A model generated the notes under the pieces. The model was not told the origin of the DNA and did no database searches. It saw nothing but the letters and a program-made list of their open reading frames with translations. A stretch of DNA of 5,308 bases from Clostridiales bacterium UBA7011. Lineage in GTDB: Bacteria > Bacillota > Clostridia > Oscillospirales > Butyricicoccaceae. The translations under genes and the position numbers were made by a program. Location: the NCBI GenBank assembly GCA_002449635.1, contig DJXF01000117.1:1-5308 (forward strand). The letters run 5' to 3'. Each line of letters begins with the position of its first letter. The stretch's first letter is position 1. Positions 1 through 5,308 of the stretch are shown here, one piece after another.

Positions 1-15
1 GTTGAGTGCTTATAT

Positions 16-44
16 AGAATACCACCTGAATTGTCAGATGTCAA
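16..44 (-). promoter_or_regulatory. Divergent sigma-A promoter for a gene left of the window
   Basis: Read on the minus strand there is a perfect -35 box TTGACA (39-44), a 17-bp spacer and a -10 box TATTCT (16-21, four of six consensus bases) preceded by TGG, which gives an extended -10 (TGn). Transcription should start near position 9 and run off the left edge, so its gene is not visible. The -35 is 26 bp from the -35 of the metA promoter, so the two promoters lie back to back across an AT-rich stretch. An imperfect inverted repeat at 31-44 overlaps the -35 and could be an operator. The boxes are seen directly; activity is inferred. Confidence 0.55.
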
Positions 45-70
45 CACATTTTCTGCGATTTTTAAACTTT

Positions 71-99
71 TTGACCGTTGCCGCCGCGTGTGCTATAAT
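71..99 (+). promoter_or_regulatory. metA sigma-A promoter
   Basis: The -35 box is TTGACC (71-76, five of six consensus bases). It is followed by a 17-bp spacer and a perfect -10 box TATAAT (94-99), with TGC directly before the -10 (extended -10). The stretch upstream of the -35 (about 45-70) is rich in A and T and could act as an UP element. Transcription should start around 106-107, leaving a leader of only about 32 nt before the metA ATG. That is too short for a SAM riboswitch or T-box, so control of this promoter, if any, would have to act at DNA level. Confidence 0.85.
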
Positions 100-122
100 G
101 GAATGCAGTCAACGAACAACGC

Positions 123-130
123 AAAGGAGG
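123..130 (+). promoter_or_regulatory. metA Shine-Dalgarno site
   Basis: AAAGGAGG lies 8 nt before the ATG at 139 and is close to a perfect complement of the 16S rRNA 3' end. It decides the start: the reading frame stays open upstream to a TTG at 31, but that codon lies ahead of the metA promoter and has no comparable ribosome-binding site. Confidence 0.9.
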
Positions 131-138
131 TTTTTCCT

Positions 139-1056
139 ATGCCGATTATCATAGAAAACAGCCTGCCCGCCTGCGCCATACTGGAGAGCGAAAATATTTT
201 CGTCATGACGCACCACCGGGCGACGACACAGCACATTCGTCCGCTTCGGATCGGGCTGCTCAATCTGATGCCGACCAAAATCGTGACGGAGACACAGATT
301 CTGCGCTGTCTGTCCAACACGCCGATTCAGATTGAAATCGACCTGATTCAGACCTCTTCCCACAAGTCGGCCAACACGCCGGCGGACCATCTGCTCAAAT
401 TCTATCAGACGTTTGATGACATCCGCGATTCGTGCTATGACGGCTTCATTATTACCGGCGCTCCGGTGGAGCAGATGCCGTTTGAGGATGTAGACTACTG
501 GCCGGAGCTGACAGAAATCATGGAATGGACCAAGACGCACGTCCATTCCACCATGCACATCTGCTGGGGCGCGTTTGCCGGTCTGTACTACCATTTCGGC
601 ATTGAAAAGCACATGCTGGAAACCAAGCTGTCCGGCGTTTACAAGCATCACATCATGCGCTCGAACGAGAGCCTGCTGCGCGGCTTTGACGATGTGTTCA
701 AAGCGCCGCATTCGCGCTACGCCACGCTGTATTCGGAGGACATTATCCGCCATCCCGACCTGACCATGCTGGCGGAATCGTACGAAGCGGGCCCGTATAT
801 TGTGACCGCCAAAAACGGCAGACAGCTGTTCATCACCGGACACAGCGAGTACGACAAGGACACGCTCGCGCGCGAGTATTTCCGCGATGTCCAGAAGGGA
901 ATTAATCCGAATGTGCCGGAAAATTATTTCGAGCACGACGACCCGCACAACGCGCCGCTGCTCTCGTGGCGTTCGCATTCCACCCTGCTGTTTACCAACT
1001 GGCTGAACTATTACGTCTATCAGTCGACGCCGTTTGAGCTGTCCAAGCTCGGATAA
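139..1056 (+). CDS. metA: Homoserine O-acyltransferase (probably O-acetyltransferase) MetA
   Basis: This 305-residue cytoplasmic enzyme activates L-homoserine by acylating its side-chain hydroxyl, the committed step from homoserine to methionine. The length matches the MetA family (about 300-310). With the start at 139, family landmarks fall on the expected numbers: nucleophile Cys142 in ICWGAFAG, and His235 and Glu237 in ITGHSEYD. Other conserved blocks are IGLLNLMPTK (38-47) and ITGAPVEQMPFE (105-116). Residue 111 is Glu; in this family Glu111 is associated with acetyl-CoA use and Gly111 with succinyl-CoA use, so the product is probably O-acetyl-homoserine despite the traditional 'succinyltransferase' name. 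The gene has its own promoter and ribosome-binding site, is transcribed alone and ends at a shared terminator facing the reductase gene. No truncation or frameshift is seen. The family is very secure; the acyl donor is inferred from one residue. Confidence 0.97.
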   Translation: MPIIIENSLPACAILESENIFVMTHHRATTQHIRPLRIGLLNLMPTKIVTETQILRCLSNTPIQIEIDLIQTSSHKSANTPADHLLKFYQTFDDIRDSCYDGFIITGAPVEQMPFEDVDYWPELTEIMEWTKTHVHSTMHICWGAFAGLYYHFGIEKHMLETKLSGVYKHHIMRSNESLLRGFDDVFKAPHSRYATLYSEDIIRHPDLTMLAESYEAGPYIVTAKNGRQLFITGHSEYDKDTLAREYFRDVQKGINPNVPENYFEHDDPHNAPLLSWRSHSTLLFTNWLNYYVYQSTPFELSKLG

Positions 1057-1060
1057 CACA

Positions 1061-1101
1061 AAACCGTCAGAGGAAGCTGTTTCCTGTCTGACGGTTTTTT
1101 T
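1061..1101. terminator. Bidirectional intrinsic terminator between metA and the convergent reductase gene
   Basis: A 10-bp perfect stem, AAACCGTCAG (1061-1070) with CTGACGGTTT (1088-1097), continues after a small bulge into GGAA/TTCC (1072-1075 with 1081-1084), closing a loop GCTGT. Rightward, the stem runs into seven T (1095-1101), a strong terminator 4 nt after the metA stop. Leftward, the stem is followed by TTTTGTGTT, a weaker U-rich tail that can serve the convergent gene ending at 1110. Confidence 0.9.
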
Positions 1102-1109
1102 GCTGTATT

Positions 1110-1844
1110 TCAGATATAGTATCCGCCGTTGACACCGAGCACCTGTCCGGTGACGAAGCGCGCCTGTTCGGACGCGAGCCAGAAAACCGCGTCCGCGACC
1201 TCCTCCGGCGTGCCGATGCGCCCGAGCGGCGTCTCCTCCGCGAGCGCGTCCAGAACCTGCGCGCCGTGCATGCGGTTCATATCCGTGTCGATGACGCCGG
1301 GCGACACGCAGTTGACGCGGATGCCGGACAGTCCGAGCTCCTTTGCCAGCGCCTTGGTCATGCCGATGACCGCCGCTTTCGCCGCCGAGTAATGCACCTC
1401 ACACGAGCCGCCCGTCTGTCCCCAGATGGAGGACACCGTCACGATGCTGCCCGACTGCCGCTCGAGCAGCGCAGGCAGCGCCGTCTGAATCACATGAAAC
1501 ATGCCCTTGACATTGACGTCAAACATGCGGTCCCAGTCGTCCTCCGTCAGGTCGGAAAACAGCTTTTGCTGTGCGATGCCCGCATTGCAGACAATCGCGT
1601 CCGGCGTGCCGAAATCCGCCTGCGCGAGCGAAACCAAACGCCGCACCGCGGCGCGGTCGGTCACATCCGCCTGAATCAGCCGGCACGGCGCGCCCAGCTC
1701 CCGCAGCTCCTGTTCCAGCGCGCGCGCCGCCTGCTGTGCCTGCGCATAGCACGCCGTGACACACCAGTTTTCCTGTGCAAATTTCCGCGCACACGCGCGT
1801 CCGATGCCCCGCGCCGCGCCTGTAATCAAAACCGATTTGCTCAT
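1110..1844 (-). CDS. Short-chain dehydrogenase/reductase, FabG-like (YmfI / EF-P 5-aminopentanone reductase type)
   Basis: This is a 244-residue classical short-chain dehydrogenase, a soluble NAD(P)H-dependent Rossmann-fold reductase. Visible motifs are the cofactor loop TGAARGIG (8-15), ADV (59-61), NAG (87-89), and the catalytic tetrad Asn111, Ser139, Tyr152 and Lys156 (YSAAK), all at FabG spacing. It ends in the usual TGQVLGVNGG. The stretch SSIWGQTGGSCEVHYSAAK closely matches, from memory, B. subtilis YmfI, which reduces the 5-aminopentanone modification on a lysine of elongation factor P. That makes this role more likely than 3-oxoacyl-ACP reduction, and no fatty-acid genes are adjacent. 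No EF-P gene is visible either, so function stays provisional. The start at 1844 is chosen because GGAG lies 9 nt upstream and TGxxxGxG then sits near the N terminus; the in-frame ATG at 1928 would run through the pfkA terminator. No own promoter is evident. Confidence 0.93.
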   Translation of the reverse strand: MSKSVLITGAARGIGRACARKFAQENWCVTACYAQAQQAARALEQELRELGAPCRLIQADVTDRAAVRRLVSLAQADFGTPDAIVCNAGIAQQKLFSDLTEDDWDRMFDVNVKGMFHVIQTALPALLERQSGSIVTVSSIWGQTGGSCEVHYSAAKAAVIGMTKALAKELGLSGIRVNCVSPGVIDTDMNRMHGAQVLDALAEETPLGRIGTPEEVADAVFWLASEQARFVTGQVLGVNGGYYI

Positions 1845-1853
1845 CGCTTCACA

Positions 1854-1857
1854 CTCC
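1854..1857 (-). promoter_or_regulatory. Reductase Shine-Dalgarno site abutting the pfkA terminator
   Basis: On the minus strand GGAG (1857-1854) is 9 nt before the ATG at 1844. It directly follows the T-tract of the pfkA terminator (1863-1858). This fixes the 244-residue start, and means that messages carrying this site must either read through the terminator or begin inside it. Confidence 0.7.
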
Positions 1858-1891
1858 AAAAAAGAGGGACGGAACCTGCTTCCGCCCCTCT
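1858..1891 (-). terminator. Intrinsic terminator after pfkA
   Basis: In minus-strand RNA a 12-bp stem (1891-1880 with 1874-1863) contains one G-U wobble (1885 with 1869), closes a 5-nt loop (1879-1875) and is followed by a run of six U (1863-1858). The wobble would be an A-C mismatch in plus-strand RNA, which supports the minus orientation. It lies 27 nt after the pfkA stop and ends 13 nt before the reductase ATG. Confidence 0.88.
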
Positions 1892-1917
1892 CCGTTTTTT
1901 CAGACCGAACCTGTTTG

Positions 1918-2892
1918 TCAGATTGCAACCGACTGGGAAACCTCGTACAGCGACTGGCTCAGATCCTTGCTCATTGCCAGACCTTCCTCGATATCATAGT
2001 CGGTGATTTCGTTTGCGCGCGCACAGACGACGCGGTTGGATGCGCCTTCCATGAGGATTCTCACCGCATGATAGCCCATGCGGGTAGCCATAACGCGGTC
2101 GCGGACGGTCGGCGAGCCGCCGCGCTGGATATGTCCGAGAATGGTGACGCGCGCGTCAATTCCCGTCGCGGTGTGGATGCGGTCGGCTACGTCCTGCGCA
2201 TGTCCGACGCCCTCCGCCACGATGATAATATGATGCTTTCTGCCGCGGATGCGGTTTGCGCGCATTTTTTCGACAATCGACTTTTCAAAGTCAATCTCGC
2301 GCTCCGGCAGCAGAATGGCCGTTGCGCCGCAGGCGACACCGACATCCAGCGCCAGATGGCCGGCTCTGCGTCCCATGACCTCGACAACCGAGCAGCGCTC
2401 GTGCGACTGCATGGTATCGCGCAGCTTGTCAATCGCCTGAATCGCCGTATTGCAGGCGGAATCAAAGCCGATGGTGTAATCCGAGCAGACGATATCGTTG
2501 TCAATCGTTCCCGGAACGCCGATCGCCGGAACGCCCTTGCGGGAGAGCGCCTGTGCGCCGCGGAAGCTGCCGTCGCCGCCGCAGACAACCAGGCCGTCCA
2601 GACCCATGTAATGCGCGTTGTTTGCCGCCTGTGTCAGACCTTCCTCGGTCAGCATTTCCAGGCAGCGCGCGGTATACAGCATGGTGCCGCCCTTCGCGAT
2701 GATGCCGTCAACGCTTCGTGCGCCCAGCTCAATGATGTCGCCGTTAATCAGGCCGCTGTAGCCGCGGCGGATACCGAGGCACGAAATGCCGTAGGACGCT
2801 GCGGTACGCACGACACCGCGGACAACCGCGTTCATGCCCGGCGCGTCGCCGCCGCTGGTCAGAATACCAATCCGTTTAATCTGCTTCTCCAT
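1918..2892 (-). CDS. pfkA: ATP-dependent 6-phosphofructokinase
   Basis: PfkA phosphorylates fructose 6-phosphate to fructose 1,6-bisphosphate with ATP, the main control step of glycolysis, as a cytoplasmic homotetramer. Its 324 residues match bacterial group I enzymes (about 320). Motifs in order: GGDAPGMN (14-21), GGDGS (105-109), PGTIDND (127-133) with catalytic base Asp131, MGRRAG (173-178), Glu227, and GHIQRGG (253-259) with His254 and Arg257 for the sugar phosphate. Gly108 and Gly128 are the ATP-type residues; pyrophosphate-dependent relatives carry Asp and Lys there. The effector site looks partly remodelled: Arg25, Arg29 and Arg158 are kept, but Thr191 stands where E. coli Glu187 binds the effector's magnesium, and Ala58 and Gly63 stand where Arg54 and Asp59 are expected. 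A GGAGGG site lies 6 nt before the ATG. It follows dnaE on the same strand, a common Bacillota order. Confidence 0.97.
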   Translation of the reverse strand: MEKQIKRIGILTSGGDAPGMNAVVRGVVRTAASYGISCLGIRRGYSGLINGDIIELGARSVDGIIAKGGTMLYTARCLEMLTEEGLTQAANNAHYMGLDGLVVCGGDGSFRGAQALSRKGVPAIGVPGTIDNDIVCSDYTIGFDSACNTAIQAIDKLRDTMQSHERCSVVEVMGRRAGHLALDVGVACGATAILLPEREIDFEKSIVEKMRANRIRGRKHHIIIVAEGVGHAQDVADRIHTATGIDARVTILGHIQRGGSPTVRDRVMATRMGYHAVRILMEGASNRVVCARANEITDYDIEEGLAMSKDLSQSLYEVSQSVAI

Positions 2893-3032
2893 TTCAGTCC
2901 CTCCATATCATGTCCCTGCCCGCGGAAACCGTCCTCCGCGCACCGGAGACAATCTCTCTTCTTCGGAAAATGGCGCGTTTTTTCCGCACCGGTGTTTCAA
3001 ACGGGTGTGTCACCGGCAGTGCCTGCCGATTT
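2893..3032 (-). promoter_or_regulatory. dnaE-pfkA intergenic stretch: structured pfkA leader
   Basis: This 140-nt gap holds no gene. In pfkA-sense RNA it can form small hairpins: CGGCAG/CTGCCG (3028-3014), CCGGTG/CACCGG (3016-2989), CGGAAAA/TTTTCCG (2986-2964), CTCCG/CGGAG (2948-2934) and CGCGGA/TCCGCG (2940-2921). The first two share bases, as do the last two, so alternative folds are possible. The hexamer CCGGTG occurs three times on the minus strand (3016-3011, 2992-2987, 2946-2941). None of the hairpins is followed by a U-tract on this strand, so I see no intrinsic terminator for dnaE. It matches no riboswitch or T-box class that I recognise. The ribosome-binding site GGAGGG (2904-2899) closes the leader. 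Confidence 0.5.
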
Positions 3033-5308
3033 CTATTTCATTATAACATTTTCTTCCCCAAGAATAAACCTTAATTTGTGAATCAGCGACAAATTATTGT
3101 AGACCCACAGCCCGCGCGGCGCCATCAGCTTTTTGCGGTCGGAGGCGCAGAACAGAATGACGGGCAAATCGCCGCGATGGGCGGAGAGCAGCGGCTTGAC
3201 CTGCTCGAGCCGCGGGTCCTGCATGCTGTCGATGCGCAGATACAGCCTGTGGCGGCAGGTGGTGCCCTGTCCGTCCGGCGCGGGACGGTTCCGGCGGGTA
3301 TCCTGCCTGCGGCGGAGGTCGGGTTCTCCTGCCGCCTGCCGCACCGCGTCCAGATACTGCTCCTCCAGCGGGTAAATGGCGGAAGCGAGAATTTTCGGCG
3401 CTTCGTCCTCCCGCGCGTCGATGCGCCCGGCAATCCAGACGGCGCGGTCCTCCGCCAGCCAGTCGCCCGCCTGCTGCAGCACGGAGGAAAAGACCACCAG
3501 CTCCGCCGAGCCCGTCAGGTCCTCCGCGGTCACATACGCCATCATGGTGTTGTTTTTCGTGGTCTTGAGGCGCACCGAGGTGATGACGCCCGCCAGCACG
3601 ACGCGCATGCCGTCGCGGAACATCGGCGGCGCGGGGCGCTCGCCCTCGCCCGAGAGGTCCTCCTCAATCTGCCGGATGCGCGCACAGTGCGCCTGTTCGA
3701 CCAGCGCGCGGTAATCGTCCATCGGATGACCGGACAGGTACAGACCGGTCGTCTCCTTTTCCATCGACAGCCGCTCGCGCATCGGCAGCTCCGGGATGTC
3801 GGGCAGCGCAATCTGCTCGCGCTTTTCCTCCGCGCCCATGCCGAACAGATCCATCTGTCCCTCGACATTGCGCCGCCGCGCCGCCGTGACCGACGCCAGA
3901 ACGAGGTCATACATCTGCAGCAGCTGGCTGCGGCGGTAGCCGAGCGAATCGAACGCGCCCGATTTGATGAGCCCCTCGAGCGCGCGGCGGTTGAGCTCAT
4001 GCGCATACATGCGCTCGCAGAAATCCTCAAACGAGGCAAACGCGCCGCCCGAGGCGCGCTCGGCTTCCAGCGCGCGCAGAAAGCTGCGGCCGACATTGCG
4101 CACCGCCGCCAGACCGAACCGAATGCCCTCGTCCGTGACCGTAAAGCCCTCGCACGACTGGTTGACGTCCGGCGGCAGCACGGTCAGACCCATGCTGCGG
4201 CAGGTTGCGATGTATTCCGACACCTTGGACGACACGTCGAGCACGCTCGTCAGCAGCGCCGCCATGTATTCCTTCGGAAAATGGCACTTCATGTACGCGG
4301 TCTGGTAGGACACGACCGCATAGCACACCGCGTGCGCCTTGTTGAACGCGTAGTTGGCAAAATCCATGATCTCATCGAAGATGGATTCCGCCGTCTTTTC
4401 GTCCACGCCGCGTTTGACGGCGCCGTCAATGCCCAGCTCGGGATTGCCGTAGATGAAGTTGCTCCGCTCCTTTGCCAGCTCCTTCATCTTCTTTTTGGAC
4501 ATCGCGCGGCGCACCATATCCGCCTTGCCGAGCGAATATCCGGCGAGCACGCGGAACACCTCCATGACCTGCTCCTGATAGACCATGCAGCCGTAGGTGA
4601 CCGAGAGAATATCCCGCAGCAGCGGGTGCTTGTACTCCACCTGCGACGGGTCGTGCTTGCACGCGATATAGCGCGGAATCGACTGCATCGGTCCCGGGCG
4701 GTACAGCGCGACGACCGCGGTGATGTCTTCAATCGAATGCGGGCGCAGACCGGTGACGACATTCGTGATGCCCGCGCTTTCCAGCTGGAACACGCCCGAG
4801 GTCTTGCCCTGCGCCAGCATGGCGTAGGTCGCGTCGTCGTCGAGCGCGATGTCGTTCAGCACAAAATCCGGCTGTCTGCGCCGCACCATTTTCTCCGCGT
4901 CCGCCAGCACGGTCAGGTTGCGCAGCCCGAGGAAATCCATCTTGAGCAGACCGAGCTCCTCCAGCGTCGTCATGACAAACTGCGTGACCATATTGCCGTC
5001 ATTCGCGGCGAGCGGGACATAGTGGTCGACCGGCTCATTCGTGATGACCACGCCGGCGGCGTGCGTCGAGGCGTGCCGCGGCATGCCCTCCAGACTGCGC
5101 GCCGTGTCAATCAGCCGGTGCACCGTCTCATCGCCCTCGTACAGCTGCCGCAGCCGGTCGGAGGCGGCGAGCGCCTTGTCCAGCGTGATGTGCAGCTCGT
5201 TGGGCACGAGCTTGGCGACGGCGTCCACATCGCCGTAGGGGATGTTGAGCGCGCGTCCGACGTCGCGGATGGCGCCGCGCGCCGCCATGGTGCCGAAGGT
5301 GACGATCT
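3033..5308 (-). CDS. dnaE: DNA polymerase III alpha subunit DnaE (5' part beyond the window)
   Basis: This is the C-terminal two thirds (757 residues in frame) of a C-family replicative polymerase. The frame is open to the right edge and upstream codons read IVTFGT before MAARGAIRDVGR, a conserved DnaE block, so the Met at 5288 is internal. Numbering from that Met: RHASTHAAGVVI (71-82), third catalytic Asp in KMDFLGLR (Asp118), GVFQLES (165-171), ALYRPGP (194-200), YQEQVMEV (237-244), FNKAHAVCYA (315-324), then a helix-hairpin-helix around SGAFDSLG (443-450). A beta-clamp-binding motif QMDLF is at 478-482, and an OB-fold follows at about 561-640 with a C-terminal domain to 751. The first two catalytic aspartates and the PHP domain lie outside the window. 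An Arg-rich stretch (659-667) precedes the C-terminal domain. The C terminus looks complete. Whether the organism also has PolC cannot be seen here. Confidence 0.97.
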   Translation of the reverse strand, partial: IVTFGTMAARGAIRDVGRALNIPYGDVDAVAKLVPNELHITLDKALAASDRLRQLYEGDETVHRLIDTARSLEGMPRHASTHAAGVVITNEPVDHYVPLAANDGNMVTQFVMTTLEELGLLKMDFLGLRNLTVLADAEKMVRRRQPDFVLNDIALDDDATYAMLAQGKTSGVFQLESAGITNVVTGLRPHSIEDITAVVALYRPGPMQSIPRYIACKHDPSQVEYKHPLLRDILSVTYGCMVYQEQVMEVFRVLAGYSLGKADMVRRAMSKKKMKELAKERSNFIYGNPELGIDGAVKRGVDEKTAESIFDEIMDFANYAFNKAHAVCYAVVSYQTAYMKCHFPKEYMAALLTSVLDVSSKVSEYIATCRSMGLTVLPPDVNQSCEGFTVTDEGIRFGLAAVRNVGRSFLRALEAERASGGAFASFEDFCERMYAHELNRRALEGLIKSGAFDSLGYRRSQLLQMYDLVLASVTAARRRNVEGQMDLFGMGAEEKREQIALPDIPELPMRERLSMEKETTGLYLSGHPMDDYRALVEQAHCARIRQIEEDLSGEGERPAPPMFRDGMRVVLAGVITSVRLKTTKNNTMMAYVTAEDLTGSAELVVFSSVLQQAGDWLAEDRAVWIAGRIDAREDEAPKILASAIYPLEEQYLDAVRQAAGEPDLRRRQDTRRNRPAPDGQGTTCRHRLYLRIDSMQDPRLEQVKPLLSAHRGDLPVILFCASDRKKLMAPRGLWVYNNLSLIHKLRFILGEENVIMK
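3040..3048 (-). promoter_or_regulatory. Extended -10 promoter element for pfkA inside the dnaE 3' end
   Basis: On the minus strand TGTTATAAT (3048-3040) is a perfect TATAAT with the extended TGn motif, lying within the last codons of dnaE (Val-Ile-Met-Lys). At 17 bp upstream the -35 would be TTTATT, only three of six consensus bases, so recognition would rely on the extended -10. Transcription would start near 3033, at the dnaE stop codon, giving pfkA a leader of about 140 nt. The hexamer could be a chance product of the coding sequence. Confidence 0.5.

Noticed and set aside
31..138. N-terminal extension of metA from a TTG at 31
   Set aside because: It would place the start upstream of the metA promoter, has no good ribosome-binding site, and breaks the family numbering that fits exactly from the ATG at 139.
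100..138. SAM riboswitch or T-box ahead of metA
   Set aside because: The leader is only about 32 nt and shows no such motifs.
109..1059. 316-codon open frame on the minus strand opposite metA
   Set aside because: It is antisense to metA, has no recognisable domain, and would overlap the metA promoter leader; it is a coding-bias shadow.
1845..1928. N-terminal extension of the reductase from the ATG at 1928
   Set aside because: The extra 28 residues are the pfkA terminator region in translation, and short-chain dehydrogenases begin a few residues before the TGxxxGxG loop.
1756..3081. 441-codon open frame on the plus strand opposite pfkA
   Set aside because: It lies antisense to a complete, motif-perfect pfkA and part of the reductase. 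The translation resembles no family I know and is rich in Ala, Arg, Asp and Asn, as expected from a GC-rich antisense frame. It also runs through the pfkA leader and terminator.
5288..5288. dnaE start at the Met codon ending at 5288
   Set aside because: The frame continues upstream as IVTFGT, a conserved DnaE block, and the polymerase needs the upstream PHP and palm regions. The gene is cut by the window edge.
1..5308. Mobile element, CRISPR array, tRNA, rRNA or defence system
   Set aside because: I found no repeat arrays, transposase or integrase motifs, or RNA-gene signatures. Every long stretch is accounted for by four housekeeping genes and short control regions.

Overview
The window reads as ordinary chromosomal DNA from a low-GC-phylum (Bacillota) bacterium, most likely a GC-rich member of class Clostridia. 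This rests on the protein families (a Gram-positive-style MetA, an allosteric-type PfkA directly after dnaE, a YmfI-like short-chain dehydrogenase), strong Shine-Dalgarno sites (AAAGGAGG, GGAGGG), consensus sigma-A promoters and clean intrinsic terminators. A narrower assignment, such as the Oscillospirales, would be a guess. There is no sign of a mobile element, CRISPR array, tRNA or rRNA.

Layout from left to right: positions 1-138 are an intergenic control region with two back-to-back promoters. One fires rightward into metA and one fires leftward into a gene outside the window. metA (homoserine O-acyltransferase, complete) runs rightward to 1056. A shared hairpin at 1061-1101 separates it from three leftward genes. 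In transcription order these are dnaE (DNA polymerase III alpha, 5' part beyond the right edge), pfkA (6-phosphofructokinase, complete) and a FabG-like reductase resembling the EF-P 5-aminopentanone reductase YmfI (complete). Between dnaE and pfkA lies a 140-nt leader with several hairpins; its best promoter -10 box sits inside the last codons of dnaE. Between pfkA and the reductase is a strong terminator whose U-tract touches the reductase's ribosome-binding site.

The genes do not form one pathway: metA commits homoserine to methionine synthesis, dnaE replicates DNA, pfkA controls glycolysis and the reductase may modify a translation factor. dnaE next to pfkA is a known Bacillota neighbourhood. 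I see no undescribed system. The points most worth a second look are an altered effector site in PfkA (Thr where the magnesium-binding Glu187 is expected), the terminator abutting the reductase's ribosome-binding site, the divergent promoter with an overlapping inverted repeat, and the structured pfkA leader with three CCGGTG copies.
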